Origin: Kitasatospora acidiphila
GTDB lineage: Bacteria; Actinomycetota; Actinomycetes; Streptomycetales; Streptomycetaceae
NCBI RefSeq assembly: GCF_006636205.1
Contig: NZ_VIGB01000003.1
Span: 6,822,501-6,886,500 of the forward strand
Reading direction: 5' to 3'
DNA length: 64,000 nucleotides
Shown: one piece after another, positions 16,187-25,639 of the stretch
Layout of the letters: every line of letters begins with the position of its first letter
Position numbering within the stretch: the first letter of the stretch is position 1
Notes under the pieces: generated by a model
The model's database searches: none
Told to the model about the DNA's origin: nothing
What the model saw: only the letters and a program-made list of their open reading frames with translations
Program-made: the position numbers and the translations under genes

Positions 16187-17035
16187 TCAACCCTGCCGCC
16201 GCAACCGCCTGAACGCGGCCGCGAACGACAGTTCGTGCTCCTGCCACACGATGCCCGTCACCGCGCCCAGGATGATCACCACTCCGAGGGCGATCAGCCA
16301 GGACATCAGCGAGAAGACCACCCCGATGGGGCCGTACTCCCTCGAGTCCGAGGTGACCATGTCGGAGGCGAAGAACGAGAGCACCACCACCATGCCCAGG
16401 TAGTACAGGCCGGTGGCGCAGGCGGACGGGAACAGCTCCCGCCAAGGGATCCGCCCCGCCAGGAGCAGCCACATCGTGAGCCACCAGTACGCCGTGACCC
16501 CGACCGTGCCGATGATGCCGAGCAGCACCGGTCCGCCGGCGTGGTGCAACACCGGGGAGGCCCAGGCGGACAGGGCGACGCCCGCCACCAGGACGGCCAG
16601 CGCGAGCAGTTGGTGGGGCATGTCCCTGACTCCCCGGCCCTGGAGGCCGAAGATCTGCTGGTAGAGCTCCTGCAGTGCCGCCGCTGCGGCGATGCCGCCC
16701 ACGACGAAGAACACCGAGGCCGCCCCGGCGACGGCGTTGTTGGTGGCAGTCGAGGAGGCGAACAGGCCCTGGACGTCGGTGGCGGCCTGGTGGTTGAGGC
16801 CGAGGCGCCGGGACATCCTGCTCACGGCCGACCGGCCGGCCAGTGCGTCCGCCACGATCATGAACGGGAAGAAGCACAGCAGCAGGGTGGCGGCGAAGAG
16901 CATGCCCCGGTTGATGAACCCGAGCGACTGCAGTCGGTTCCAGAGCGTCTCGATCCATGAATCGGCGAACCACTCCTGGGCCGACTCGGCGATCCGGCGC
17001 ACCTGCCGTACGCCCCAGTGGTCCTCGAACCTCAT
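16187..17035 (-). CDS. YihY/BrkB family membrane protein
   Basis: A 282-residue inner membrane protein of the YihY/virulence factor BrkB family, a six-helix family of unsettled function (it was once misnamed RNase BN). An N-terminal amphipathic part (WNRLQSLGFINRGMLFAATL) is followed by six hydrophobic helices, including FFPFMIVADALAGRSAV, ALQELYQQIFGLQGRGV in a loop, and the last one near IALGVVIILGAVTGIVWQEH. ATG at 17035 overlaps the TGA of the ClC channel gene upstream as ATGA, so it should be translationally coupled to it. Confidence 0.87.
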   Translation of the reverse strand: MRFEDHWGVRQVRRIAESAQEWFADSWIETLWNRLQSLGFINRGMLFAATLLLCFFPFMIVADALAGRSAVSRMSRRLGLNHQAATDVQGLFASSTATNNAVAGAASVFFVVGGIAAAAALQELYQQIFGLQGRGVRDMPHQLLALAVLVAGVALSAWASPVLHHAGGPVLLGIIGTVGVTAYWWLTMWLLLAGRIPWRELFPSACATGLYYLGMVVVLSFFASDMVTSDSREYGPIGVVFSLMSWLIALGVVIILGAVTGIVWQEHELSFAAAFRRLRRQG

Positions 17036-18338
17036 GACACCGGGTCAGCCCGCTTCGGGCCTTCCGCCGCAGGCTGGCTCCCGCCCCGCGCGGAGCGAGT
17101 CGGAGCGTCAGGACGTAGGCGACGACCACCGCGATGATCACCAGCGGCATGACGGTGAGACCGTTGACGCCGAGCAGCAGCGTGGCCAGGAGCACCGAGG
17201 TCATCGGGAGCCGCAACATCGCGACCGACATGGCGCCGATGCCCATCGCGAACGCCGCCGTGAGGGGCAACCCGGGCAGGTGGGAGAGCGCCATCCCGCC
17301 CGCCGCACCCACGAACATCGCCGGGAAGATCGGGCCGCCGCGGAAGGCGCTCAGTGAGGCGGCGTACGCCAGCGCCTTGCACGCGACGAGCAGGGTCAGC
17401 GCACCGGCCGTGTAGTCGGCGTGGTGCGCCAGCAGCGGGCCCATGGCGTTCTGCCCCGAGTAGAGCACCCCGGACGCGCCCTTGCCGGTGCCCTCGGCGT
17501 AGGCGATGGCGAGTCCGGCGACCGCCAGGCCCAGCAGCACGGTCACCGGCATCCGGTGCCGCTCCGCCCGCGCCTGCAGCAGGAGGGCCAGCCGCCGGAT
17601 CCCGGTGCCGAGGAGGGTGGCCGCCACTCCGATCACCAGCGCCCAGCCGAAGCCGGCGATGTCCGGTCGATCGGCGTGCGGCACGCTCGGCAGCATCAGG
17701 GAGTAGGTGCCCAGACCGGTCCAGGTGCCCAGGCCGATGAAGATGAGCGAGCCGATGCCGGCGGCGAGCAGGCCGGGAACCAGGACCAGGCCCAGCCTCG
17801 GACCGCCGAGTCCGGAAGCCTCCATCAGGAGGAAGGCGCCGAGCAGCGGCGACCCCAGCAGTGTGCTGACGCCCGCGAAGGCTCCGGCGGCGCCGACCAC
17901 GCCCAGAACCTGTGCGGGGAAGTCCTTGCGCGTCAGCTTGACGGCCAGCACGGCCAGTCCGCTGCTGAGCGCGATCAGCGGGGCCTCGGGGCCGAGGACG
18001 GGGCCGAGGGCCAGGGTGGTCAGCGCCGCGACGAACACGCCCGGGAGCTCGATCGGTGCGGGTGCGCCGGACGTCTTCAAGCCCTCGGCCGGCCGGTGGC
18101 CACCGGTCCCGGGGAGGTACCGGATGGTCGCGGCGACCAGCACGCCGGCGACGCCGAGCAGCGGCAGCGGCCACCAGGGCGGCGTGCCGTGGAAGCCCAG
18201 CCCCCTGGGCAGATCGGTGTAGGTCAGCGACTGCAGCCTGGAGACCAGGGCGAGGAAGCCGTAGGCCGCCGCGGAGATCGGGACCCCGAGGACGGCTGCC
18301 AGCACCAGCAGCTTCAGGTAGCCGGCGGTCCGGACCAT
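17032..18338 (-). pseudogene. ClC family chloride channel/transporter, frame broken near the C-terminus
   Basis: About 435 residues, ten or more hydrophobic helices, with ClC signatures LGPVLGPEAPLIALSSG (variant of the GREGP anion loop), FRGGPIFPAMFVGAAGG and TAAFAMGIGAMSVAMLRLP. The frame is open well past the expected end and runs into the YihY gene; the sister frame ends DPVS-TGA at 17032, overlapping the YihY start. Total length from the ATG at 18338 is one base short of whole codons, so one base is missing, somewhere in 17040-17110. No RBS is clear at 18338; an upstream start through the repetitive region is possible but gives an odd N-terminus. Likely function is Cl-/H+ transport. Confidence 0.75.
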
Positions 18339-18746
18339 GGCGAAGGGGTCGGGGGCCGCCGCCCCGACCGCCGGGGAACCGCCGTCGGCCGCCAAGCGAA
18401 TCGCCTCCTCGCCACCGCTCTCGGGTCTCAGGTCGCCGGTCTCGGGCCGGACGGTCCCAGGTCGCCGTTCTAAGGGCTCAGGGCTCGGGTCGCCGGTCTC
18501 CGGTCTCCGGTCTCCGCGAAGGACGCGACGGGCCCGTGCCCACGACGTGCCATCACAGAGCAGCCACCAGCATCCATGGCCACCGGGCGAGCCGACCGCG
18601 ACGGCCCAGCGATGCGGGGAAGCGTCACGCGAACGGCCCACGCCCGCAGCCAGCTGGCCCACCACCCGAAGGGGAGGCCGCCCGCCCCCGATCGGCCCCC
18701 TTCGACTCCGTCACCGTGCGCCGCACCCGCCACTACCCTGAGTGCC
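18339..18746. other. Intergenic, 408 bases, with short direct repeats
   Basis: Between the ClC start and the DUF2165 gene. Contains GGTCGCCGGTCTC twice (about 18431 and 18488), with CGGTCTC repeated three times in a row at about 18494-18514, and partial copies of GGTC(G/C)CCG. Frames through it encode only repetitive Pro/Glu/Arg-rich peptides. A -10-like TACCCT at 18735 sits 6 bases ahead of the DUF2165 start. Confidence 0.4.
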
Positions 18747-19301
18747 ATGCCTGCCACCGGAACAGCGGCCACCGCCCGCCCGAACCGCCTGCTCGCCCTC
18801 GGCACCCTGCCCGTCGCCGCCGCCGTGCTGACCGCCACGGTCGCGCTCTACCTGCTCCTCGTCGTCTTCGGGAACACCACCGACTTCGGGACCAACCAGC
18901 AGTTCGTCCACCACGTCCTCGCGATGGACACCACCTTCCGTGACCGGCACCTGATGTGGCGGGCCATCACCTCGCGCACCCTGCAGGACGTCGCGTATGT
19001 CGCGATCATCGTCTGGGAGGCGGCCACCGCCCTGATCCTGATCGCCGCGACGGCCTACTGGCTCCCGGCCCTGCGCCGCCGGCGCGGCTACGCGAGGGCA
19101 CGCCAGGCCGCCACCCTCGGGCTGGTGATGATGCTGCTGCTGTTCGGGGCCGGGTTCATCGCGATCGGCGGTGAGTGGTTCGCGATGTGGCAGTCCAAGG
19201 CGTGGAACGGGCTGGACGCGGCGATCCGCAACATCACCCTGGCGGGGATCACCCTCCTGGTGGTCCAACTGCCGTCCCGCCACTGGGGCGAGACCGACTG
19301 A
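18747..19301 (+). CDS. DUF2165 family membrane protein
   Basis: A 184-residue membrane protein with four helices. Family features of DUF2165 are visible: a first helix followed by FGNTTDFGTNQQFVHHVLAM, then DTTFRDRHLMWRAITSRTLQ, and the third-fourth helix loop GGEWFAMWQSKAWNGLDAAI. Function unknown. ATG at 18747 with a possible leaderless promoter (TACCCT ending 6 bases ahead). Followed by a 17-base tandem repeat. Confidence 0.82.
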   Translation: MPATGTAATARPNRLLALGTLPVAAAVLTATVALYLLLVVFGNTTDFGTNQQFVHHVLAMDTTFRDRHLMWRAITSRTLQDVAYVAIIVWEAATALILIAATAYWLPALRRRRGYARARQAATLGLVMMLLLFGAGFIAIGGEWFAMWQSKAWNGLDAAIRNITLAGITLLVVQLPSRHWGETD

Positions 19302-19302
19302 A

Positions 19303-19353
19303 CCCCAGCGCCGAGCGAGCCCCAGCGCCGAGCGAGCCCCAGCGCCGACTGAC
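19303..19353. repeat. 17-base tandem repeat, three copies
   Basis: CCCCAGCGCCGAGCGAG occurs twice exactly (19303-19319, 19320-19336), a third copy ends differently (CCCCAGCGCCGACTGAC, 19337-19353), and degenerate CCCGCAACCGACTGAA follows. It starts 1 base after the stop of the DUF2165 gene. Confidence 0.85.
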
Positions 19354-19429
19354 CCCGCAACCGACTGAACCCGCGCGCCCTTGGGTAGGCCTCCGCACAT
19401 CCACAACGGGAGGGACGGAGGGAGTCGGC

Positions 19430-20617
19430 GTGTCGCTGCCGCTGGCGGGTGTCACGGTGATCGCGGTGGAGCAGGCGGTGGCCGCGCCGCTGGCGACCAG
19501 GCACCTGGCCGACCTGGGGGCCAGGGTGGTGAAGGTGGAGCGGCCCGACGGCGGCGACTTCGCCCGCTGCTACGACCACAGCGTCAACGGGCTGGCGAGC
19601 CACTTCGTCTGGCTCAACCGCGGCAAGGAGTCGGTCACCCTCGACCTCAAGACGGCCGAAGGCCGAGCCGTGCTGGCCGACTTGGTGGCGGACGCCGACG
19701 TCTTCCTGCAGAACCTGGCCCCAGGAGCCGCCGCCCGCCTGGGCTTCGGCGCCGCAGAGCTGCGAGCCCGGCACCCCCGGCTCACCACGGTCGACATGTC
19801 CGGCTACGGCTCCGGCGGCCCTTACCAGGACAAGCGCGCCTACGACATGCTGATCCAGGCCGAGTCGGGCCTCGCCTCGGTGACCGGTCCGCCGGAGCGG
19901 CCGGCCAAGACCGGCGTGCCGACCTCGGACATCGCCGCCGGGATGTACGCCCTGACGGCGACCCTGGCCGCGCTGGTCGGCCGCGCGACCACCGGGCAGG
20001 GCAGCGGGATCGAGGTCTCGATGTTCGAGGCGACCGCCGAGTGGCTGGGCCACCAACTGCACTACACCCAGGGCACCGGCCGCTCCCCGGGCCGCGCGGG
20101 CCTCTCGCACCCGGCCATCACCCCGTACGACGCCTATCCGACCGCCGACGGCCGCGAGGTACTGATCGGCATCCAGAACGACCGCGAGTGGGCCAGGTTC
20201 GCCGCCGGATTCCTGGACCGCCCGGATCTCGCCGACGACCCCGCGTGGTCGACCAACGTGGCCCGGGTGCGCCGCCGCCGGCTGGTCGACGCCCTGGTGG
20301 GCGGGCGGACGGCGACGATGACGGCGGACGAGGCGATCAAACGCCTCGACACGCTCGCCATCGCCGCCGCCCGCCTGAACGAGGTCGGCGACCTCCTCCA
20401 GCACCCGCAACTCGCCACCCGCGCCCGCTGGCGCACCGTCGCCACCCCCGTGGGCGACGTACGCGCCCTGCTGCCGCCGTTCACCTTCACCGGCGTCGAC
20501 CTCCCGATGGGCCCGGTCCCGGCGTTGGGCGAGCACACCGACTCGGTGCTGCGGGGGCTCGGGTACGCGGACGAGCGGGTGGCGCAGCTGCGCGGGCGCG
20601 GGGTGCTGGGGGAGTAG
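19430..20617 (+). CDS. CaiB/BaiF family CoA-transferase
   Basis: A 395-residue family III CoA-transferase, which moves CoA between carboxylic acids through aspartyl-CoA. Signatures: PLAGVTVIAVEQAVAAP, HLADLGARVVKVERPDGGDF, the catalytic-loop neighbourhood FVWLNRGKESVTLDLK, and RLTTVDMSGYGSGGPYQDK with the Asp of YDMLIQAESGLASVTG as catalytic residue. Start GTG at 19430 with GGAGGGAG 6 bases upstream. Substrate unknown (carnitine-, oxalyl- and methylacyl-type members share these motifs). Monocistronic. Confidence 0.9.
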   Translation: MSLPLAGVTVIAVEQAVAAPLATRHLADLGARVVKVERPDGGDFARCYDHSVNGLASHFVWLNRGKESVTLDLKTAEGRAVLADLVADADVFLQNLAPGAAARLGFGAAELRARHPRLTTVDMSGYGSGGPYQDKRAYDMLIQAESGLASVTGPPERPAKTGVPTSDIAAGMYALTATLAALVGRATTGQGSGIEVSMFEATAEWLGHQLHYTQGTGRSPGRAGLSHPAITPYDAYPTADGREVLIGIQNDREWARFAAGFLDRPDLADDPAWSTNVARVRRRRLVDALVGGRTATMTADEAIKRLDTLAIAAARLNEVGDLLQHPQLATRARWRTVATPVGDVRALLPPFTFTGVDLPMGPVPALGEHTDSVLRGLGYADERVAQLRGRGVLGE

Positions 20618-20840
20618 GGGCGGCGAGGGGGCGGGGCGCGGCAGAGCGTGACAGGCGGCGCCTCCTGGGACTGTGTGGGGTTGTGCGGAAAACGGGACTT
20701 CATCAAGTCCGTTCGGCCACTCTTGCGTTGGCGCTGGCGGGCGCGACCTCACGGGGGTGGGCCGCGCCCGCTCACAAGCTCCGACAGGCCCCGCCGACCG
20801 GGGCCCGCGAGAACGCCGTTCCTTCAGCAGAGGAGTCACC

Positions 20841-21251
20841 GTGAGGTTTCGGATCGCCGCGTCGGCCGGTGTGCTGGCGCTCGCCGCGACCAGCAGCCTG
20901 TTCAGCGCCGGCAGCGCATCGGCGCTCGCCACGGGCGGCGGGTGCCGCGCCCCGTACTACGCCGACGGCGTGAACACCCAGGCCTGCATCACCTACGACG
21001 GCGGGAACAACATCCACGCCGCCGCGTACACCGGCGATGCCGTCCACAACACCATCGACCTGTGTATCAAGATCGTCAACAGCGGAGGCGGGCAGATGGG
21101 CCCGACCACCTGCCGTGAGGTCGATGCCTACTACGGGTCGGTGGTGGGCCCGTCCATCACCGCGCCTCCCGGAAACTACTACGGTGTGGCGTGGTTCACC
21201 TCGCCCACCTACTACTACGCGGGTGAGTCCCCGGCGGTCAACGTCTCCTGA
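20841..21251 (+). CDS. Small secreted protein
   Basis: A 136-residue protein with a Sec signal peptide (RFRIAASAGVLALAATSSLF, likely cleavage after SASA or ALA). The mature part (GGGCRAPYYADGVNTQACIT, TIDLCIKIVNSGGGQMGP, TCREVDAYYG) has four Cys, probably two disulfides, many Tyr and Gly, and no known motif. GTG at 20841 has AGGAG 5 bases ahead. Two strong hairpins follow the stop. I do not recognise the family; it looks like an extracellular beta-rich protein. Confidence 0.7.
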   Translation: MRFRIAASAGVLALAATSSLFSAGSASALATGGGCRAPYYADGVNTQACITYDGGNNIHAAAYTGDAVHNTIDLCIKIVNSGGGQMGPTTCREVDAYYGSVVGPSITAPPGNYYGVAWFTSPTYYYAGESPAVNVS

Positions 21252-21323
21252 TCCCCGGCGGTAGCTTGCGGGACGTCACCACAACGGCGTGGGGCGCCCG
21301 CGTGTTGCGCTGACCTGCACAGC

Positions 21324-21361
21324 CCTTGACGGCCCACCCGAGCCCCGGTGGGCCGTCAAGG
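21324..21361 (+). terminator. Intrinsic terminator of the secreted protein gene
   Basis: CCTTGACGGCCCACC (21324-21338), 8-base loop, GGTGGGCCGTCAAGG (21347-21361): a perfect 15-base stem 72 bases after the stop. Confidence 0.85.
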
Positions 21362-21390
21362 CATCGGTTCCCCGCGGCCCGCACGCCGTC

Positions 21391-21436
21391 CGAGGCCGGC
21401 GGCGGAAGGCCCTCCCGCCTGCCGCCGCCGGCCTCG
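21391..21436. repeat. Second inverted repeat in the gap
   Basis: CGAGGCCGGCGGCGG (21391-21405) and CCGCCGCCGGCCTCG (21422-21436), perfect 15-base arms around a 16-base loop. Either a second terminator or a regulatory structure ahead of the NB-ARC gene. The whole 21252-21564 gap (313 bases) holds only these two hairpins and the next promoter. Confidence 0.7.
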
Positions 21437-21564
21437 CAGCGCCGGGCCGCGGGGTGGCCGGCTCGGCGTCGCAGGTTCAGGATGTTCGACTGCCGCCTGC
21501 GTGGTCACGTACTCCACACACATCCACACGCGCATAGACTCCAGACGAACCGACAGGCGGCCGC

Positions 21565-23925
21565 GTGGAGGTGACGGGGCAAGTGCCAAGGCCACAGCAG
21601 AGGGGCGGGCCGGATCCGGGGAAGGCCGCGGATCTCGCCGAATTCATCGGCCTGCTGGGAGAGTTGCGGATCTGGGCCGGCCAGCCCTCCTACCGGGAGC
21701 TGGCCAAGCGGGTCGGGCCGCTGCTGCGGCCGGCCCGCACAGTCTCGCCGTTCACCGTCGTGGACGCCTTCAAGGTCGCCCGCCGCCGTCTGGACCTGGA
21801 CCTGGTGGTCGGGATCGTCCGGGCCCTGGGACTGGGTGAGGACGAGGTGGACCGCTGGCGGCAGGCGTGCGTCCGGGTGCACGCCCGGGCCAAGACCGGC
21901 GGGCCGACCGGGGTGCTGCGCCAACTCCCGGCCGACCTGGCCACGTTCACCGGTCGCGGCAAGGAGTTGGACGCGCTGCTCGCGGTGGTCGGCAGGGTCG
22001 GCACCGCTGGCGCGGCGGCGGTGGTGATTTCGGCGATCGAGGGGATGGCCGGGGTCGGCAAGACCCAGCTGGCGATCCATGCCGCACACCGGTTGGTGCG
22101 CGACGGCCACTACCAGGACATGCAGCTGTATGTGAACCTGCGGGGCTTCGACCCGGAGTTGCCGCCCATCGATCCGGCGGCGGTCCTGGACACCTTCTTG
22201 CGGCATCTGAAGGTGCCGGCCCAGCAGATCCCCGACGGCCTGGACGAGCGCGCGGCCATGTTCCGCGACCGGATCGACGGCAAGCACGCGCTGATCATCC
22301 TGGACAACGCCGCCGACGCGCAGCAGGTGCGCCCGCTTGTCCCGTCCTCGCCGTCGTGCCTGGTGATGATCACCACTCGGCGCAGCCTGATCGAGCTCGA
22401 TGACGCGGTCGTGACCCAGCTGGATCTGTTCGAGCCCCGGGACGCGGTCTCGTTGCTCGCCCGGATCGTCGGCGCGGAGCGGGTGGCGGCCGAGCCGGAG
22501 GCGGCGGAGGCGGTCGTCGAGGCGTGCGGCTACCTGCCGTTGGCGGTCGCACTGGCCGCGGGCCGGCTGCGGTCCCGCCCGTCCTGGAGTCTGGCGTACC
22601 TGCTGAGCCGGCTGCGCAAGCACGGCGTGGACGCGGTCAGCACACCGGAGCGGTCGCTCCAGGACGTCTTCAACCTGTCCTACGAGGAGTTGGACCCCCG
22701 AACGCAGCGCCTGTTCCGGTTGCTGGCGCTGCACCCGGGGCCGGACTTCACCCCGCCGGCGGTCGCGGCGCTGGCCGAACTGAGCGAGACCGAGGCTGAG
22801 TTGCTGCTGGAACACCTTCAGGACGAGCACCTGGTCCAGCAGCAGTCCCCCGGCCGCTACGCCCTGCACGACCTGCTCCACGCTTACGCCGCCGCACGCG
22901 CCCGCCAGCACCCGGACGAGGAACGCGCCGCCACGGAACGGGTCTTGAGCTGGTACCTGGCGTCCGTCGATGCCGCCACCCGGCGGATCACACCGGCACG
23001 CTACGTACTGCCGCCGGAGCTCGCCCCGAGGGCAACCGCCCCTGCGGAGTTCGACGGCAGCGCCGAGGCGATGGCCTGGTGCGACCAGGAGTACGCGAAC
23101 CTGCTGGCCGCTGCCGAGCGAGCGGCCGGCATCTCCAGCGGCGACCTCGCCTGGCAGTTGGCGACGTCGACGTCCAAGTACCTGTTCCTGCGCTGCCACT
23201 GGCAGGAGAGCCTGCGCGTCCATGAACTGGGACTGGAGGCGGCCGCGGCAACGCACCACTTGGCCGTTGAGGCGTGGGTGCGCGGCACTTTGGGGATGTC
23301 CTTGGCCGCGCTGGGTGAACCTGGCCTGGCGGCACCGCAGTTGACCCGGGCCCTTGAGCTGCGGCGCGAGCCCGGCGAGGTGAGCGCTGAGGCGGCGGGC
23401 TTCCGCAGCCCGGCCCGAGTCCTCGTCGAGTCACAGGAGTTGGAGGCAAGCCTCGACGGCTCGCTGCAGGCCCTGGAGACGGCCGTCCGCACCGGTGACC
23501 GCCAGCGGGAGGGCGCGGCGCTGAACGGCGTCGCCATTTGCCTGTGGGAGCTGAAGCGGCCGCTGGAGGCCATCGACTACCTGCGTCGGAAGTCGGCGCT
23601 GCACCGCGCCGACGGCGACCCGATCGGGCTCGGGCTGGCCCTGCACAACATCGCTGAATTCCATGAGACCGTCCAGCGCTACGACGAGGCCCTGGAGGCG
23701 CTCCAGGAGGCGCAGGAGATCGCCAGGGCCTGCGGTGACCCGCACGCCGAGGCCGGTGCGCTCTTCGGCATCGCCCGGTGCCTTTCCGCCACCGGGCAGC
23801 ACCAGGCGGCCCGTCCGGACCTTGAGCGGGCGCTCGCCGTCTTCGAGAGGCTGAGAGCGCAAGAAGCCGGTGATGCTCGTGAACTACTCACCCCTATAAC
23901 CAAGTTGGCCGATGATGATGAATGA
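21565..23925 (+). CDS. NB-ARC (STAND) ATPase with TPR repeats
   Basis: A 786-residue STAND protein. Residues about 20-110 form a helical HTH-like domain (AEFIGLLGELRIWAGQPSYR, then DAFKVARRRLDLDL), NB-ARC starts near 135 with Walker A GMAGVGKTQL (about 156), Walker B LIILDNAADAQ, and GxP-like CGYLPLAVALAAGRLRSRPS. C-terminal half from about 520 is TPR (AAATHHLAVEAWVRGTLGMS, GLALHNIAEFHETVQRYDEA, GALFGIARCLSATGQHQAAR). No BTAD activator domain of the AfsR/SARP type. Probable ligand-gated switch. Start GTG 21565 or GTG 21583 (GGAGG 11 bases ahead). Overlaps the esterase by 14 bases, so coupled. Confidence 0.88.
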   Translation: MEVTGQVPRPQQRGGPDPGKAADLAEFIGLLGELRIWAGQPSYRELAKRVGPLLRPARTVSPFTVVDAFKVARRRLDLDLVVGIVRALGLGEDEVDRWRQACVRVHARAKTGGPTGVLRQLPADLATFTGRGKELDALLAVVGRVGTAGAAAVVISAIEGMAGVGKTQLAIHAAHRLVRDGHYQDMQLYVNLRGFDPELPPIDPAAVLDTFLRHLKVPAQQIPDGLDERAAMFRDRIDGKHALIILDNAADAQQVRPLVPSSPSCLVMITTRRSLIELDDAVVTQLDLFEPRDAVSLLARIVGAERVAAEPEAAEAVVEACGYLPLAVALAAGRLRSRPSWSLAYLLSRLRKHGVDAVSTPERSLQDVFNLSYEELDPRTQRLFRLLALHPGPDFTPPAVAALAELSETEAELLLEHLQDEHLVQQQSPGRYALHDLLHAYAAARARQHPDEERAATERVLSWYLASVDAATRRITPARYVLPPELAPRATAPAEFDGSAEAMAWCDQEYANLLAAAERAAGISSGDLAWQLATSTSKYLFLRCHWQESLRVHELGLEAAAATHHLAVEAWVRGTLGMSLAALGEPGLAAPQLTRALELRREPGEVSAEAAGFRSPARVLVESQELEASLDGSLQALETAVRTGDRQREGAALNGVAICLWELKRPLEAIDYLRRKSALHRADGDPIGLGLALHNIAEFHETVQRYDEALEALQEAQEIARACGDPHAEAGALFGIARCLSATGQHQAARPDLERALAVFERLRAQEAGDARELLTPITKLADDDE

Positions 23926-24916
23926 TGAAGCGCCGCTGCGGACCGGCGGCACGGCTCAGGTGCCGCCGTTCGACCCGGAGTTGGCCGCCGTGCTGGCCAC
24001 CGTCGGCCCGGGGGAGCCGCTCACCCTGGCGGGGCTTGAGGCCCGGCAGCAGCGGGACGCCGCGGCGCGGCCCAGGCCGACGATCGGCGAACTCCAGGAC
24101 GACGGCCGGTTCGAGGTGGTCGAGCTGCGCGCGCCGGCGGCGGACGGGAGCGAGGTCGCCCTGGTGAGCGCCCGGCCCGCCGGAGTCGCCGGACCGCTGC
24201 CGCTCCTCTACTACCTGCACGGCGGCGGCATGATCATGGGCAATGCCTGGTCCGTGCTGCCGAGGCTGCTTCGCGAGTGGGCCCTCCCGCTGCAACTCGC
24301 CGTCATCTCCGTCGAGTACCGGTTGGCCCCGAAGGCGCGGTACCTCGAACCGGTCGAGGACTGCTACGCCGGCCTGGTCTGGGCGGCCGAGCACGCGGCC
24401 GCACTCGGCCTGGACATGGACCGCGTCATCCTCGGCGGCAAGAGCGCCGGCGGTGGACTCGCCGCCGCACTGGCCCTGTTGACCCGCGACCGCGGCGGGC
24501 CGGCGCCGATCGGCCAGCTGCTGCTGAGCCCGATGCTCGACGACCGGGGCGACACCTTCTCCAGCCACCAGCTGGCCGACCACGACCCGTGGGACCGGGC
24601 CGCCAACGCGGTTGCCTGGCAGGCCCTGCTGGGCGACCGGTACGGAGCCGCCGACCTGTCGCCCTACGCGGCCCCGGCGCGCGCCACCGAGCTGTCCTCG
24701 CTCCCCCCGGCCTACCTGGAGGTCGGCTCGGCCGAGACCTTCAGGGACGAGGCCGTGGCCTACGCCAACGCGATCTGGCAGGCCGGCGGCGATGCCGAAC
24801 TGCACGTCTGGCCCGGCGCGTTCCACGGCTTCGACACCATCGCACCGCAGGCGGCCATCAGCCGGGACGCCCGCGACGCCCGCTCCCGCTGGCTGCGGCG
24901 GATCCTCGGACGGTGA
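23912..24916 (+). CDS. Alpha/beta hydrolase, HSL/acetyl esterase family
   Basis: A 334-residue esterase of the hormone-sensitive-lipase family. Oxyanion motif YYLHGGGMIMGN, nucleophile elbow GGKSAGGGLAAAL (GxSAG), acid in AETFRDEAVAYAN region and catalytic His in WPGAFHGFDTIAPQA. Typical length, no signal peptide. The ATG at 23912 is within the last codons of the NB-ARC gene (14-base overlap), so the two form one operon and may act together. Substrate: short-chain esters likely. Confidence 0.9.
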   Translation: MMMNDEAPLRTGGTAQVPPFDPELAAVLATVGPGEPLTLAGLEARQQRDAAARPRPTIGELQDDGRFEVVELRAPAADGSEVALVSARPAGVAGPLPLLYYLHGGGMIMGNAWSVLPRLLREWALPLQLAVISVEYRLAPKARYLEPVEDCYAGLVWAAEHAAALGLDMDRVILGGKSAGGGLAAALALLTRDRGGPAPIGQLLLSPMLDDRGDTFSSHQLADHDPWDRAANAVAWQALLGDRYGAADLSPYAAPARATELSSLPPAYLEVGSAETFRDEAVAYANAIWQAGGDAELHVWPGAFHGFDTIAPQAAISRDARDARSRWLRRILGR

Positions 24917-24931
24917 ACGGTATTAGAGCCG

Positions 24932-25513
24932 TCACCAGAGCTTGTCGATCTCCCCGGGGTAGAGCTCGATGCGGCTGTGCGGGAACGACGGCCCCGCTTG
25001 CCGGCCGGCCGGGGAGAAGAAGTCGGCCATGGTGACTTTGTCGAACCCCGGCCGGTCGCTGGGGAAGGGGGCCCGCGCCGTGCCGCCGATCAGCACGGCG
25101 CCGGGCAGCAGCTGCCAGCCCGCGCTCTCATAGAACTCCTGGAGCGGGCGGTCGCAGCTGAACAGGCCGAGGTCGAGCCCCTGGCTGATCATCAACTTAC
25201 GTGCTGCTGCCACCAGTTGACGGCCGTGTCCGAGACCGCGCGCGGACCGCCGGGTCACCACCGTGCTGAGCCCGCCCGCCCGCAGACGCCAGCGGGCGTG
25301 GACGATCTCCTTCGACAGGATGTCCAGCGCGGCCAGCACCACGGGCCCGTCCACCAGCAGCACCGAGTACGGCCGCAGCACGGGGTCGTGCGTCAACGCA
25401 CCCGCGCCCTGGCCCTCGCCGTCGTCGGACGGCCAGGCCTCGTTCTGCAGCTCCAGCACCTGGGCACGCAACTGCCGGGGCGCGGCCTCCTCCGGGAATG
25501 ACACGATCTCCAT
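24932..25513 (-). CDS. GNAT family N-acetyltransferase
   Basis: A 193-residue GNAT enzyme. The N-terminal half carries EEAAPRQLRAQVLELQNEAW, the core strand LLVDGPVVLAALDILSKEI, and the acetyl-CoA loop RRSARGLGHGRQLVAAARKL (RxxGxG type). Then ISQGLDLGLFSCDRPLQEFY and ESAGWQLLPGAVLIGG follow, the usual motif B. Outline is close to aminoglycoside 2'-acetyltransferase-like members (length, FYESAGW), so a small amine substrate is possible. Converges on the esterase with only 15 bases between the two stops. Confidence 0.85.
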   Translation of the reverse strand: MEIVSFPEEAAPRQLRAQVLELQNEAWPSDDGEGQGAGALTHDPVLRPYSVLLVDGPVVLAALDILSKEIVHARWRLRAGGLSTVVTRRSARGLGHGRQLVAAARKLMISQGLDLGLFSCDRPLQEFYESAGWQLLPGAVLIGGTARAPFPSDRPGFDKVTMADFFSPAGRQAGPSFPHSRIELYPGEIDKLW

Positions 25514-25639
25514 GCGCCAAGTCTGCCTGCCGCCGGGTACGGGCCCGCAGCCGGTCCCGCGCGGCGGGCTCAGACCAGCAGCGGCGAGGTCGCTGCCGCC
25601 GCGACCCGCTCCAGGGTGCGGCGTGCGTGCCAGCGGCGA

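Noticed and set aside
16041..18665. An 874-codon minus-strand frame that joins ClC, YihY antisense frames and the upstream gap
   Set aside because: Only its middle part carries ClC motifs. The rest arises because the ClC frame lost its stop through a missing base and because the upstream repeat-rich gap is open in this frame.
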